A DNA stretch of 64,000 nucleotides, taken from NCBI RefSeq assembly GCF_023702675.1, contig NZ_CP098478.1, forward strand, positions 2,728,001 through 2,792,000, written 5' to 3'. Below the pieces are notes generated by a model. It had not been told where the DNA came from. It did no database searches and saw nothing but the letters and a program-made list of their open reading frames with translations. Positions within the stretch are counted from its first letter, which is position 1; every line of letters begins with the position of its first letter. The position numbers and the translations under genes are program-made. This document shows, one piece after another, positions 18,832 through 26,427 of the stretch. This stretch comes from Acinetobacter sp. C26M. Its GTDB lineage: Bacteria; Pseudomonadota; Gammaproteobacteria; Pseudomonadales; Moraxellaceae.

Positions 18832-20136
18832 TTAGAATTTACCAGTACAGTGAGGGCTCTTGCTTGCATCCTTCTGTGCATCTGTTAATACAATGCCTGT
18901 ACCCGCTGACATATTAGCTTGGATAAAGCCATAAGCATCCGCATTTTTACATACAATTGCTTGAGTATGACTCGCCCCAACAACTGGCAAGAAGGTTACC
19001 TTTGTACCAAGTGCCTCTAATCCTTTTTGCAAGGAATCTGTCACTGGATAAGGCACTGCCATATCTAATGTCCCCTGAATAATCATCACGGGACTGTTTA
19101 TTTTCTTAGTCGCGGGTTGATTATCTGTTAGGAATTTTTTCACTGTTGGATTTTCTTGGAAGTTACCCGCTAAGCCTGGATAGTCCAAAACAGTTTTCGT
19201 GCTATCTTTGCTGATAAAGTCACGAATATCTGCTGCAAACTTATTATGCAAATCATCTAAACATACGCCATTTTCACCTGTAGTACCTTCAGCAAATTCA
19301 GCAATTGAACGAGAACGTTCCTGAAAAATTTCTCGATAATTAAATTTAGGATCATAAGCAGTAATACCTACAGTCGTATATGCAGCATAAGCAAGCAGCT
19401 CTGCATAGACTTCAACAGCTGTGCCTACTGGTGCAAGACCAGCCTGCTCTTGCTTAAGAATATTTGCAATTGCCTGTGGTGCAACAACAGAGATGATATA
19501 GCCAAGGCTAGATGCTGGTGCGCCAGCAACGGCCCCTTTATAATTCGCATCATTATTTGCAAATTCAGCAGTACCCAATGAACCATGACCACCTTGAGAC
19601 TGACCAATTGACATCCATTGTCCGTTGAGTTTTGCTCCATAATGATCTTTTGCTGCTTTAACTGCTGCAATCGCAGATTTAGCTTCACTACCCAAGTTTA
19701 AATATGGATGAATTCCTGGAGTTCCCAAGCCCTCATAATCTGGTGCAATCACCACATAACCTGCCGCCAACAAAGTGTCAGCGAGGATTTTAAAGCGAGG
19801 ATTCACAGTATTATTACTTGGGGCACAGCTATCTCCTACCCCAACTGTACCATGCTCCCATACGACGACTCGGTAACCATCAGCAGGCTGAGCAACTTTA
19901 GGAAACATCACCAATGCAGTTGCTTTGGCAGTACGACCTTGTACATTCACCATGTTATAAGTCATTACCTTGAGTGATTCGGCATTATCCACTTTATCCT
20001 TGGAATAAGTCGTTTCAGACAGATAAGTTTTATTCGAATCCACCCCAGTGTAATCATCATCATTGTCATTACATGCGGTTAAAAATAATGCAGAAATAGA
20101 GAATGTCATTGCCAATGCAATTTTAGACCGTTTCAT
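18832..20136 (-). CDS. Secretory lipase-like alpha/beta hydrolase, lipoprotein
   Basis: A 434-residue exported hydrolase. The N-terminus MKRSKIALAMTFSISALFLTAC is a lipoprotein signal peptide with lipobox LTAC, so the enzyme is lipid-anchored; an aspartate-rich stretch (NDNDDD) follows. This decides the start at 20136, which has AGGA 7 nt upstream; in-frame codons back to 20232 are not needed. Catalytic elements are the nucleophile elbow SIGQSQGG near residue 180, an acid in IIQGTLDMAVPY near 365, and a histidine in VGASHTQAI near 395. The family is close to secretory (LIP-type) lipases and esterases; the natural substrate is unknown. Single gene with its own terminator. Confidence 0.85.
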   Translation of the reverse strand: MKRSKIALAMTFSISALFLTACNDNDDDYTGVDSNKTYLSETTYSKDKVDNAESLKVMTYNMVNVQGRTAKATALVMFPKVAQPADGYRVVVWEHGTVGVGDSCAPSNNTVNPRFKILADTLLAAGYVVIAPDYEGLGTPGIHPYLNLGSEAKSAIAAVKAAKDHYGAKLNGQWMSIGQSQGGHGSLGTAEFANNDANYKGAVAGAPASSLGYIISVVAPQAIANILKQEQAGLAPVGTAVEVYAELLAYAAYTTVGITAYDPKFNYREIFQERSRSIAEFAEGTTGENGVCLDDLHNKFAADIRDFISKDSTKTVLDYPGLAGNFQENPTVKKFLTDNQPATKKINSPVMIIQGTLDMAVPYPVTDSLQKGLEALGTKVTFLPVVGASHTQAIVCKNADAYGFIQANMSAGTGIVLTDAQKDASKSPHCTGKF

Positions 20137-20202
20137 AAAATATCCTTTTAGTCCTTGTTTTATTTTAAGCATGAAACTACATGCCACATTATTAAGGCAT
20201 AA

Positions 20203-20229
20203 AAAAAGTGCCCTGCATAGAACACTTTT
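20203..20229 (-). terminator. Intrinsic terminator of ubiA
   Basis: AAAAGTG / CACTTTT stem with a 12-nt loop, running into a T-tract on the minus strand, 17 nt after the ubiA stop. The long loop makes it weaker than others here. Confidence 0.65.
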
Positions 20230-20245
20230 CAACTATTCAGTCAGT

Positions 20246-21127
20246 TTAAAATATTAATTCTAAAAAAATTCCAATGAAAATAATCAACCCCACCCAACGA
20301 TTGTGACGGAATGCCCAAAAACAAATTTGCGGATCACGATCTTTAGTTTTGAATGCTTGATAAGCAAAATCAGCAGCAACGATCAACAATGCCGCCAATC
20401 CGAATGGCAATAACAGATTTTCCAAATATAAAGCCCCACCGATGAGGAGCAAACTTAAAATTTGAAGTAAGCCAATAATCTGTATATCGTAACGACCAAA
20501 TAAAATCGCTGTAGATTTCACCCCAATTTTTAAATCATACTCTCGGTCGGTAATCGCATACTGAGTGTCATAAGCCACGGTCCATGCCAAATTACCAAAA
20601 TATAAAAGCCAGCAAGTTAAATCTAAAGGCTTGCCCATTGCGGTAAAAGACATAGGGATTCCCCATGAAAATGCCATGCCTAAAACCACTTGTGGCAAAT
20701 GTGTATAACGCTTCATAAAAGGATAAATGAATGCCAACACCAAACCGGCTAAGGCACAATAAAACGTTGCAATTGGGAGGAAAAATAAAGTACATGCACT
20801 TGCTACAACCAACCCCAAAAAAACATAAACCGCTTCGCGTGGGCGAATGACACCTGTCGCCAATGGACGAGTCTTGGTACGCTCTACATGAGCATCCACT
20901 TTACGATCAGCAAAGTCATTGATCGCGCAACCCGCTGCACGCATAAAAATGGTACCCAAGACCATCGCAATGAGAATCTGCAAGGGAGGTAAACCTCCAG
21001 CAGCAATCCATAGTGCCCACATGGTTGGCCAAAAGACCAGTTCTGTGCCTACAGGCTTATCAAAACGGCATAAATAATAATAGGCTTCTAAGCGTTGCCG
21101 CCATGTTGTGTGTTGCACTGTTTCCAT
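20246..21127 (-). CDS. ubiA: 4-hydroxybenzoate polyprenyltransferase
   Basis: UbiA attaches the polyprenyl chain to 4-hydroxybenzoate in the inner membrane, the second committed step of ubiquinone synthesis. It has about eight hydrophobic helices and both Mg-diphosphate motifs: NDFADRKVDAHVERTKTRPL near residues 67-86 and DTQYAITDREYDLKIGVKST near 185-204. The length of 293 residues is standard. It starts 16 nt after ubiC on the same strand, giving the classical ubiC-ubiA operon. Confidence 0.96.
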   Translation of the reverse strand: METVQHTTWRQRLEAYYYLCRFDKPVGTELVFWPTMWALWIAAGGLPPLQILIAMVLGTIFMRAAGCAINDFADRKVDAHVERTKTRPLATGVIRPREAVYVFLGLVVASACTLFFLPIATFYCALAGLVLAFIYPFMKRYTHLPQVVLGMAFSWGIPMSFTAMGKPLDLTCWLLYFGNLAWTVAYDTQYAITDREYDLKIGVKSTAILFGRYDIQIIGLLQILSLLLIGGALYLENLLLPFGLAALLIVAADFAYQAFKTKDRDPQICFWAFRHNRWVGLIIFIGIFLELIF

Positions 21128-21142
21128 GATGAATCCTTAGAG

Positions 21143-21634
21143 TCAATGCTGTCGAATAAACTGTTCAAATGCAGGGAGAAAAGTCTCTTGCACGATAAAT
21201 TTGCAACCATGCCAAGTATAACAACTTTGTCTGGTCCACCCTTCTTCCAGATAAATCACTCGTCTTTCACAGGCAGGATTGGTTCGTTGAAATAGGAACC
21301 AGCCAATTGGCTTATTACGGATATGCCGAAATAATCGCGCTTTCTTGTGTAGACTTAAAATTGGAAAAATACTTTTTGCTTTGACCCAAGCTTCTGTTTC
21401 ACTACCATAAAGATTGGTTTCTCGCACCCATGCAATATGGTGTGCTGGCATTTTCATCCACTGGCTATCGTTAAAGGTGAGTCGTTGAAAATGTTCTGTA
21501 AGACGTTCGACATGAAATTCCCCCTCACCCAGATCAGTCAATTGCTGAGTAAGAGAACCAGATGCATACAACCATTTTTTCATTTCAGTTGGGATCTCTC
21601 GTCCCTTAATTCTGTTTGGTCGTAAATTTCGCAT
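21143..21634 (-). CDS. ubiC: Chorismate lyase
   Basis: UbiC converts chorismate to 4-hydroxybenzoate and pyruvate, feeding UbiA. Recognisable blocks are WLYASGSLTQQL near residue 22, AWVRETNLYGSETEAWVKAKSIFP (conserved WVRE...G..W..A.S..P pattern), and NKPIGWFLF. I prefer the ATG at 21634 (MRNLRPNRIKG), giving 163 residues, near the E. coli length of 165. An in-frame ATG at 21682 would add 16 residues encoded partly by a dispersed repeat that begins at 21668, so it is less likely. First gene of ubiCA. Confidence 0.9.
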   Translation of the reverse strand: MRNLRPNRIKGREIPTEMKKWLYASGSLTQQLTDLGEGEFHVERLTEHFQRLTFNDSQWMKMPAHHIAWVRETNLYGSETEAWVKAKSIFPILSLHKKARLFRHIRNKPIGWFLFQRTNPACERRVIYLEEGWTRQSCYTWHGCKFIVQETFLPAFEQFIRQH

Positions 21635-21667
21635 GCTTGGCTCACTAAAAACATCATTAGGGTCTGC

Positions 21668-21790
21668 TGATACTTCAGCCATGCATTGCGTTATAGGCTA
21701 AAACCACACAAACAAGGCATGGAACGTAGACAATGGCGAGACCCTTGTCAAGTTTCATAACGAAGTTTGGGGAAGTTTTAGACATAACCC
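21668..21790 (-). repeat. Dispersed intergenic repeat, copy A (copy B at 56445-56567)
   Basis: About 120 bp that aligns without large gaps to 56445-56567 (for example CATGCATTGCGTTATAG, CAAACAAGGCAT, TTGTCAAGTTTCA, AACGAAGTTTGG shared). A second shared patch, CATCTGTGAA...CAGACC, follows at 21902-21922 and 56619-56642, but the spacing differs because copy A has an extra segment of roughly 60 bp. Both copies sit just upstream of minus-strand operons, 34 and 51 nt before the start codons, in the same orientation. Confidence 0.8.
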
Positions 21791-21811
21791 TTCGGGACAG
21801 GGTTATTTTTT
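21784..21811 (+). terminator. Terminator-like hairpin on + strand within repeat copy A
   Basis: A perfect 8-bp stem ATAACCCT / AGGGTTAT with a TCGGGAC loop followed by T6. No plus-strand gene precedes it. The rest of 21812-21985 shows no gene. Confidence 0.6.
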
Positions 21812-21985
21812 GATATTACTACGTTAGCTCGTATTCATTTAGAGGCACTAAATTTCATACGACCCGCCTTGTAACATCTAAAAAATATCCTCTGTCGCAA
21901 GCATCTGTGAAGTGCCAGCAGACCCTATGAGTGTACATGAATTTCTTTGGAAAAAGCGCATGACTTTCAATTGAATCAAAAACAT

Positions 21986-22013
21986 AAAAAAAGCCCGCCG
22001 AAGCGAGCTTTTT
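21986..22013 (-). terminator. Intrinsic terminator of glnA
   Basis: AAAAAGC-CGC / GCG-GCTTTTT stem with a short CGAA-type loop and a T-run on the minus strand, 14 nt after the glnA stop. Confidence 0.88.
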
Positions 22014-22026
22014 CAATCTATATATA

Positions 22027-23436
22027 TTACAGGCTGTAGTACATATCAAATTCAACTGGGTGAGTCGTCGTGTTAAGACGGCGTACATCTTCAGTTTTAA
22101 GTTCGATATATGCATCAAGCATTTCTTTAGTGAATACACCACCTTTCAACAGGAACTCATGATCCGCTTCAAGTGCAGCAATCGCCATTTCTAAGTTGTG
22201 CGCAACTGTTGGGATTTTTGCTTCTTCTTCAGGAGGAAGATCATACAAGTTTTTGTCAGCAGCTTCACCTGGGTGGATCTTGTTTTGGATACCGTCAAGA
22301 CCAGCCATTAACAATGCAGCAAAACCTAAGTATGGGTTCATTAATGGATCAGGGAAACGTGCTTCGATACGTTTGCCTTTAGGGCTAGAAACGTAAGGAA
22401 TACGGATAGAAGCAGAACGGTTACGTGCTGAGTAAGCAAGCATAATTGGTGCTTCGTAGTGTGGAACCAAACGCTTATAAGAGTTTGTACCTGGGTTAGT
22501 AATCGCATTCAACGCACGCGCGTGTTTGATTACACCACCGATGAAGAACAATGCCATTTCTGATAAACCAGCATATTCATCACCAGCAAACAAGTTCTTG
22601 CCATCTTTAGAGATTGACATATGAACGTGCATACCAGAACCGTTATCACCAACCATTGGCTTAGGCATGAATGTCGCTGTTTTACCATATTGGTGTGCAA
22701 CGTTCCAAACTGCATATTTGAACTGTTGAACTTCGTCCGCTTTACGAACTAAGGTATTGAAGCTCACACCAATTTCTAATTGGCAAGAAGCAACTTCGTG
22801 GTGATGTACTTCTACACGACCAGGACCCATGATGTCTTCGATACGTGCACACATTTCAGCACGCATGTCTTGATGAGAGTCAACTGGAGGAACTGGGAAG
22901 TAACCACCTTTAACACGTGGACGGTGACCTGAGTTACCTGCTTCGTAGTCTTTACCTGTAGACCAAGCAGCTTCTTCAGCGATTAATGTGTGGCGCGCGC
23001 CAGACATGTCGATGTCCCATTTTACTTCGTCAAAAACGAAGAATTCTGGTTCTGGACCAAAGAATGCTGTATCACCGATACCTGTAGATTTTAAATATTC
23101 TTCAGCACGACGAGCAATCGAACGTGGGTCACGCTCGTAACCTTGACCAGTTGAAGGCTCGATAACGTCACAAGTCACAACAACTGTAGGTTCAGCAAAG
23201 AACGGGTCAAGGAAACCAGTTTCAGCATCTGGACGTAAGATCATGTCAGAAGCTTCAATGCCTTTCCAACCTGCGATTGAAGAACCATCAAACATTTTAC
23301 CGTCTTCAAATGTATCTTCATCAATCGTGTCAGCTGGGTAAGTTACGTGCTGCTCTTTACCCTTAGTATCAGTAAAGCGAAAATCGACCCATTTTGCGCC
23401 ACTTTCTTTGATGAGTTGAAGGACCTTGTTCGCCAT
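22027..23436 (-). CDS. glnA: Glutamine synthetase, type I
   Basis: GlnA makes glutamine from glutamate, ammonia and ATP and is the main entry point for nitrogen. The beta-grasp domain at the N-terminus ([15 protein letters not shown]) is followed by the FDGSSIAGW loop, metal-binding EPEFFVFD and [12 protein letters not shown], the ATP/glutamate site [10 protein letters not shown], and the adenylylation tyrosine in KNLYDLP near residue 400, so activity is probably controlled by GlnE. The length of 469 residues fits the dodecameric GSI-beta type. Start ATG 23436 (MANKVL) is favoured, with GGAG about 9 nt upstream; ATG at 23442 is an alternative. The upstream region has sigma-54 and NtrC-like elements. 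Single gene. Confidence 0.97.
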   Translation of the reverse strand: MANKVLQLIKESGAKWVDFRFTDTKGKEQHVTYPADTIDEDTFEDGKMFDGSSIAGWKGIEASDMILRPDAETGFLDPFFAEPTVVVTCDVIEPSTGQGYERDPRSIARRAEEYLKSTGIGDTAFFGPEPEFFVFDEVKWDIDMSGARHTLIAEEAAWSTGKDYEAGNSGHRPRVKGGYFPVPPVDSHQDMRAEMCARIEDIMGPGRVEVHHHEVASCQLEIGVSFNTLVRKADEVQQFKYAVWNVAHQYGKTATFMPKPMVGDNGSGMHVHMSISKDGKNLFAGDEYAGLSEMALFFIGGVIKHARALNAITNPGTNSYKRLVPHYEAPIMLAYSARNRSASIRIPYVSSPKGKRIEARFPDPLMNPYLGFAALLMAGLDGIQNKIHPGEAADKNLYDLPPEEEAKIPTVAHNLEMAIAALEADHEFLLKGGVFTKEMLDAYIELKTEDVRRLNTTTHPVEFDMYYSL

Positions 23437-23463
23437 GCTCATTTGCTCCAATGAAATTTCTAT

Positions 23464-23478
23464 GCACCTGTTAAGTGC
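23464..23478. promoter_or_regulatory. NtrC-type site in glnA leader
   Basis: GCACC-N5-AGTGC (reverse GCACT-N5-GGTGC) fits the NtrC dyad GCACY-N5-GGTGC with one mismatch in one half. It lies just downstream of the expected sigma-54 start point, 28-42 nt before the start codon. Confidence 0.5.
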
Positions 23479-23501
23479 GTGTTAGTTGTTGATATCTAAT
23501 T

Positions 23502-23518
23502 AGCAATTATCATACCAA
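23502..23518 (-). promoter_or_regulatory. Sigma-54 promoter of glnA
   Basis: Read on the minus strand the sequence is TTGGTATGATAATTGCT, which carries the GG (-24) and GC (-12) dinucleotides exactly 10 nt apart and fits the sigma-54 consensus YTGGYAYRN4TTGCW. The start point would be near 23491, leaving a leader of about 55 nt before glnA. Confidence 0.75.
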
Positions 23519-23665
23519 CAATTTTAAAGCATACCTAAAACATTGAAATTCTTTGCAGAAAAAATGCTTTAAGCTCCATGTCCTATGTCTACTATAATGC
23601 TTATATCCAAAAACGCACCATATTCAAACATTCCTATTTTAGTGCGTCCCTAAAAAAGACAAAAT

Positions 23666-23680
23666 GAACCAAAATAGTGC
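23666..23680. promoter_or_regulatory. NtrC-type enhancer site 1 of glnA
   Basis: GAACC-AAAAT-AGTGC; its reverse GCACT-ATTTT-GGTTC matches the NtrC dyad with one mismatch. Its centre is about 158 bp upstream of the -24 element, a typical enhancer distance. Confidence 0.6.
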
Positions 23681-23695
23681 AATACATATAACAAA

Positions 23696-23710
23696 GAACC
23701 AATGTAGTGC
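23696..23710. promoter_or_regulatory. NtrC-type enhancer site 2 of glnA
   Basis: GAACC-AATGT-AGTGC has the same architecture as site 1, exactly 30 bp away (about three helical turns, same face), as expected for cooperative NtrC binding. The remaining DNA up to trpG (23711-24066) shows no gene; short open frames there look accidental. Confidence 0.6.
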
Positions 23711-24066
23711 CAATTACGCTATTATTCTTAGCATAAATTGGCTTTTTATATCATTCTTTTCAAGATCATTCCAATCAATTCATTTAGACTTTAGATTCAC
23801 TTTCTTGTTTTTTCACCAAGCCTTTCAATTACAAAAATTTATTCTCGATTAAGAGCGCATTTTAAACCAAGAATATCGAGCAGCTTCCAACCTACGCCTT
23901 GCTTCAAAATTTTCCACATTAATGATCTGTTTTGTTATGATGATTTCCCGTTATCGCTAGAATAATCTTTTCTCTAATTAAAGATAGATGAAAAAGCACA
24001 GCGTTCAAATCGGTTCATCGAATTCAATAGCACAATTAAATGCTTATTTTTCAAAAGGTTATGATC

Positions 24067-24651
24067 ATGCTTCTAATGATTGACAATTATGACTCATTTA
24101 CTTACAACATCGTTCAATACTTTGGCGAGTTGAATCAAGAAGTAAAAGTTGTTCGTAATGATCAAGTGACATTAGAGGATATTGAGCGTTGGCAGCCTAA
24201 ATATCTGGTGATTGGTCCTGGTCCATGCTCTCCGAGTGAGGCAGGTATTTCAATTCCAGCCATCAATCACTTTGCTGGGAAAATCCCTTTGCTGGGTGTT
24301 TGCTTAGGTCATCAAGCGATTGGACAAGCTTTTGGTGGAAATATTATCCGTGCTAAAACAGTGATGCATGGTCGCCTATCCGATATGCACCATAGTGACA
24401 AAGGGATTTTTAGCAACTTACCATCACCTTTTGCAGCGACACGTTACCATTCATTGGTGATTGAACAGGAAACTTTGCCTGAATGCTTAGAAGTCACCTG
24501 TTGGACCAATCAAATAGATGGCACGATTGAAGAAATAATGGGTGTCAAACATAAAACACTGCCTGTGGAAGGTGTGCAATTCCATCCTGAATCCATTTTG
24601 AGCGAACATGGTCATCAAATTTTCAAAAACTTCTTGGATATTTATGCTTAA
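24067..24651 (+). CDS. trpG: Anthranilate synthase glutaminase subunit
   Basis: TrpG hydrolyses glutamine and passes ammonia to TrpE for anthranilate synthesis; such subunits may also serve p-aminobenzoate synthesis. It is a class I glutamine amidotransferase with [18 protein letters not shown] at the N-terminus, the nucleophile in [16 protein letters not shown] near residue 79 and the His-Glu dyad in [14 protein letters not shown] near 170. I chose ATG 24067 ([11 protein letters not shown], 194 residues) with AAAGG about 8 nt upstream; in-frame ATGs at 24061 and 24040 are less supported. It is followed by its own terminator and is separated from trpD by 7.7 kb. Confidence 0.95.
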   Translation: MLLMIDNYDSFTYNIVQYFGELNQEVKVVRNDQVTLEDIERWQPKYLVIGPGPCSPSEAGISIPAINHFAGKIPLLGVCLGHQAIGQAFGGNIIRAKTVMHGRLSDMHHSDKGIFSNLPSPFAATRYHSLVIEQETLPECLEVTCWTNQIDGTIEEIMGVKHKTLPVEGVQFHPESILSEHGHQIFKNFLDIYA

Positions 24652-25004
24652 GCTCAAGATTTAACAATACTAAGCACCTAAACAGCCTATTTTTTAAATA
24701 GGCTGTTTTTATTTTGAACATATAAAAACAATAAACAACTCATACATACTGCATAAATTTTCAGCATTAAAATTAGTCTGAAAACTTACACTTAAAAACA
24801 AGTCATTCTTTTTCAATAATTAATCCACTTTTCACACGTTATAAAAAGTAAGTTCAGTCCTTGATTTCTGTTTTACCTGATTGCATTTTACTTTTTTAGA
24901 TTAACTATAGTCATAGGAATGATTAAGTTTCAGGGCGGCTGGATGATAGAATCTAAGTCATTGTTCTTAGCATTCCCCTGAATGATCTATCAGGATAACC
25001 TATT
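24652..25004. other. Intergenic region before tcyP
   Basis: About 350 bp. After the trpG terminator it is AT-rich, with AGGATA (24992) serving as ribosome site for the GTG start of tcyP. I see TATAGT near 24907 as a possible -10, but no well-spaced -35, no riboswitch-like structure and no gene. Confidence 0.4.
24681..24711 (+). terminator. Intrinsic terminator of trpG
   Basis: A perfect 12-bp stem AACAGCCTATTT / AAATAGGCTGTT with a TTT loop and a following T-run, 29 nt after the stop codon. It shows that trpG is transcribed apart from trpDC. Confidence 0.92.
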
Positions 25005-26369
25005 GTGAATACCTTGGTTTTATTGAATATTATTGTTTTCGTCCTGCTCATGGCAGGATTGTTTTTTAGCTATCGTAAAGATTGGAGTCTCTCCAAAAAA
25101 GTTCTGATCGGTATGATCGTAGGTATCTTTTTTGGTTTAGCCCTTAAAGCGATCTATGCTGACAGCCCTGTTATTGAGCATTCAATTGCATGGATTAACC
25201 TTGTTGGTAATGGTTATGTACAACTATTACAGATGGTGATCATGCCTCTGATTTTTATTTCAATTTTAAGTGCAGTGGTGAAGTTACACCAAACCACTTC
25301 TCTTGGAAAAATCAGTGTACTCGTGATTGGTATCTTGTTAGTCACCACAGCAATTGCCGCACTTGTAGGTGCAGGCATCACCAATTTATTTGGCTTAACA
25401 GCTGAGGGGCTGGTACAAGGCACCAAAGAAGCAGCGCGTCTAGCGACCATCCAAAGTCAATATATTGGACAAGTGACCGATTTAGATGTTCCTAAGCTCC
25501 TGCTTTCTTTATTCCCTCAAAACCCATTTGCCGATTTAACCGGTGTTCGCCCAACCGCAATCATTAGTGTGGTGATTTTCTCTGCATTTTTAGGTGTAGC
25601 AGCACTTAAACTGATGGATAAAGATACCGTCAATGGCGAAAGAATCAGACACGGGATTGAAGCACTGCAAGCCTTGGTGATTAGTCTTGTCCGTTTAGTG
25701 ATGCAATTTACACCTTATGGTGTATTGGCATTGATGACCAAAATGGTAGCAACGGCAAATGTTGCTGACATTATCAAATTAGGTGAGTTCCTCGTTGCAT
25801 CTTATCTTGGACTTGCAATCATGTTCCTCGTACATGCACTGATTTTGCTGTTTGTACGCGTCAATCCAATCGACTTTTTCAAGAAAGTTTTCCCTGTTTT
25901 AACTTTTGCTTTTACCAGTCGTTCAAGTGCGGCCAGTATTCCACTCAATATCGAAGCACAAACCAAACAATTGGGTGTGCCTGAAGGAATTGCCAGCTTC
26001 TCTGCTTCATTTGGTGCAACCATTGGTCAAAATGGTTGCGCTGGTTTATATCCAGCCATGTTGGCAGTCATGGTTGCGCCAACAGTCGGTATCAACCCAC
26101 TTGATCCGTTATGGATTGCTCAGTTGGTTGTGGTCGTGACCCTCAGTTCGATTGGTGTTGCTGGTGTTGGTGGCGGTGCAACCTTCGCTGCTTTAATTGT
26201 CCTCCCAGCCATGGGCTTACCGATTACTTTAGTCGCGTTACTGATTTCAATTGAGCCACTCATTGACATGGGGCGTACGGCTTTAAACGTCAACGGTTCG
26301 ATGACTGCAGGCACAGCGACCAGCCAATTACTCGGTGTCAGAAATCCACAGCCCGATAATGATGCTTAA
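25005..26369 (+). CDS. tcyP: L-cystine symporter TcyP (YdjN type)
   Basis: A 454-residue inner-membrane transporter of the dicarboxylate/amino acid:cation symporter family. It follows E. coli TcyP closely over its full length, for example [16 protein letters not shown] near residue 67, [20 protein letters not shown] near 302 (the re-entrant substrate loop) and [20 protein letters not shown] near 330. It would import cystine with Na+ or H+ for cysteine and sulfur supply. The GTG start at 25005 is supported by AGGATA about 8 nt upstream. It sits as a single unit between trpG and a convergent aminopeptidase gene with a shared terminator. Confidence 0.92.
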   Translation: MNTLVLLNIIVFVLLMAGLFFSYRKDWSLSKKVLIGMIVGIFFGLALKAIYADSPVIEHSIAWINLVGNGYVQLLQMVIMPLIFISILSAVVKLHQTTSLGKISVLVIGILLVTTAIAALVGAGITNLFGLTAEGLVQGTKEAARLATIQSQYIGQVTDLDVPKLLLSLFPQNPFADLTGVRPTAIISVVIFSAFLGVAALKLMDKDTVNGERIRHGIEALQALVISLVRLVMQFTPYGVLALMTKMVATANVADIIKLGEFLVASYLGLAIMFLVHALILLFVRVNPIDFFKKVFPVLTFAFTSRSSAASIPLNIEAQTKQLGVPEGIASFSASFGATIGQNGCAGLYPAMLAVMVAPTVGINPLDPLWIAQLVVVVTLSSIGVAGVGGGATFAALIVLPAMGLPITLVALLISIEPLIDMGRTALNVNGSMTAGTATSQLLGVRNPQPDNDA

Positions 26370-26382
26370 GCCAGATTATAAT

Positions 26383-26414
26383 AAAAAAGCCAACGCATAA
26401 TCGTTGGCTTTTTT
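26383..26414. terminator. Bidirectional intrinsic terminator
   Basis: A perfect 13-bp stem AAAAAAGCCAACG / CGTTGGCTTTTTT with a CATAAT loop between convergent tcyP and the aminopeptidase gene. Confidence 0.94.
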
Positions 26415-26427
26415 ATAACTGAATAAA

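Noticed and set aside
23554..23572. Alternative sigma-54 site (AAGCAT-N5-CTGCA on the minus strand)
   Set aside because: The -24 GG dinucleotide is missing; the site at 23502-23518 fits much better.
23664..23852. 62-residue frame upstream of glnA
   Set aside because: It overlaps the NtrC-like sites, is rich in F, S and Q without a domain, and has no ribosome site.
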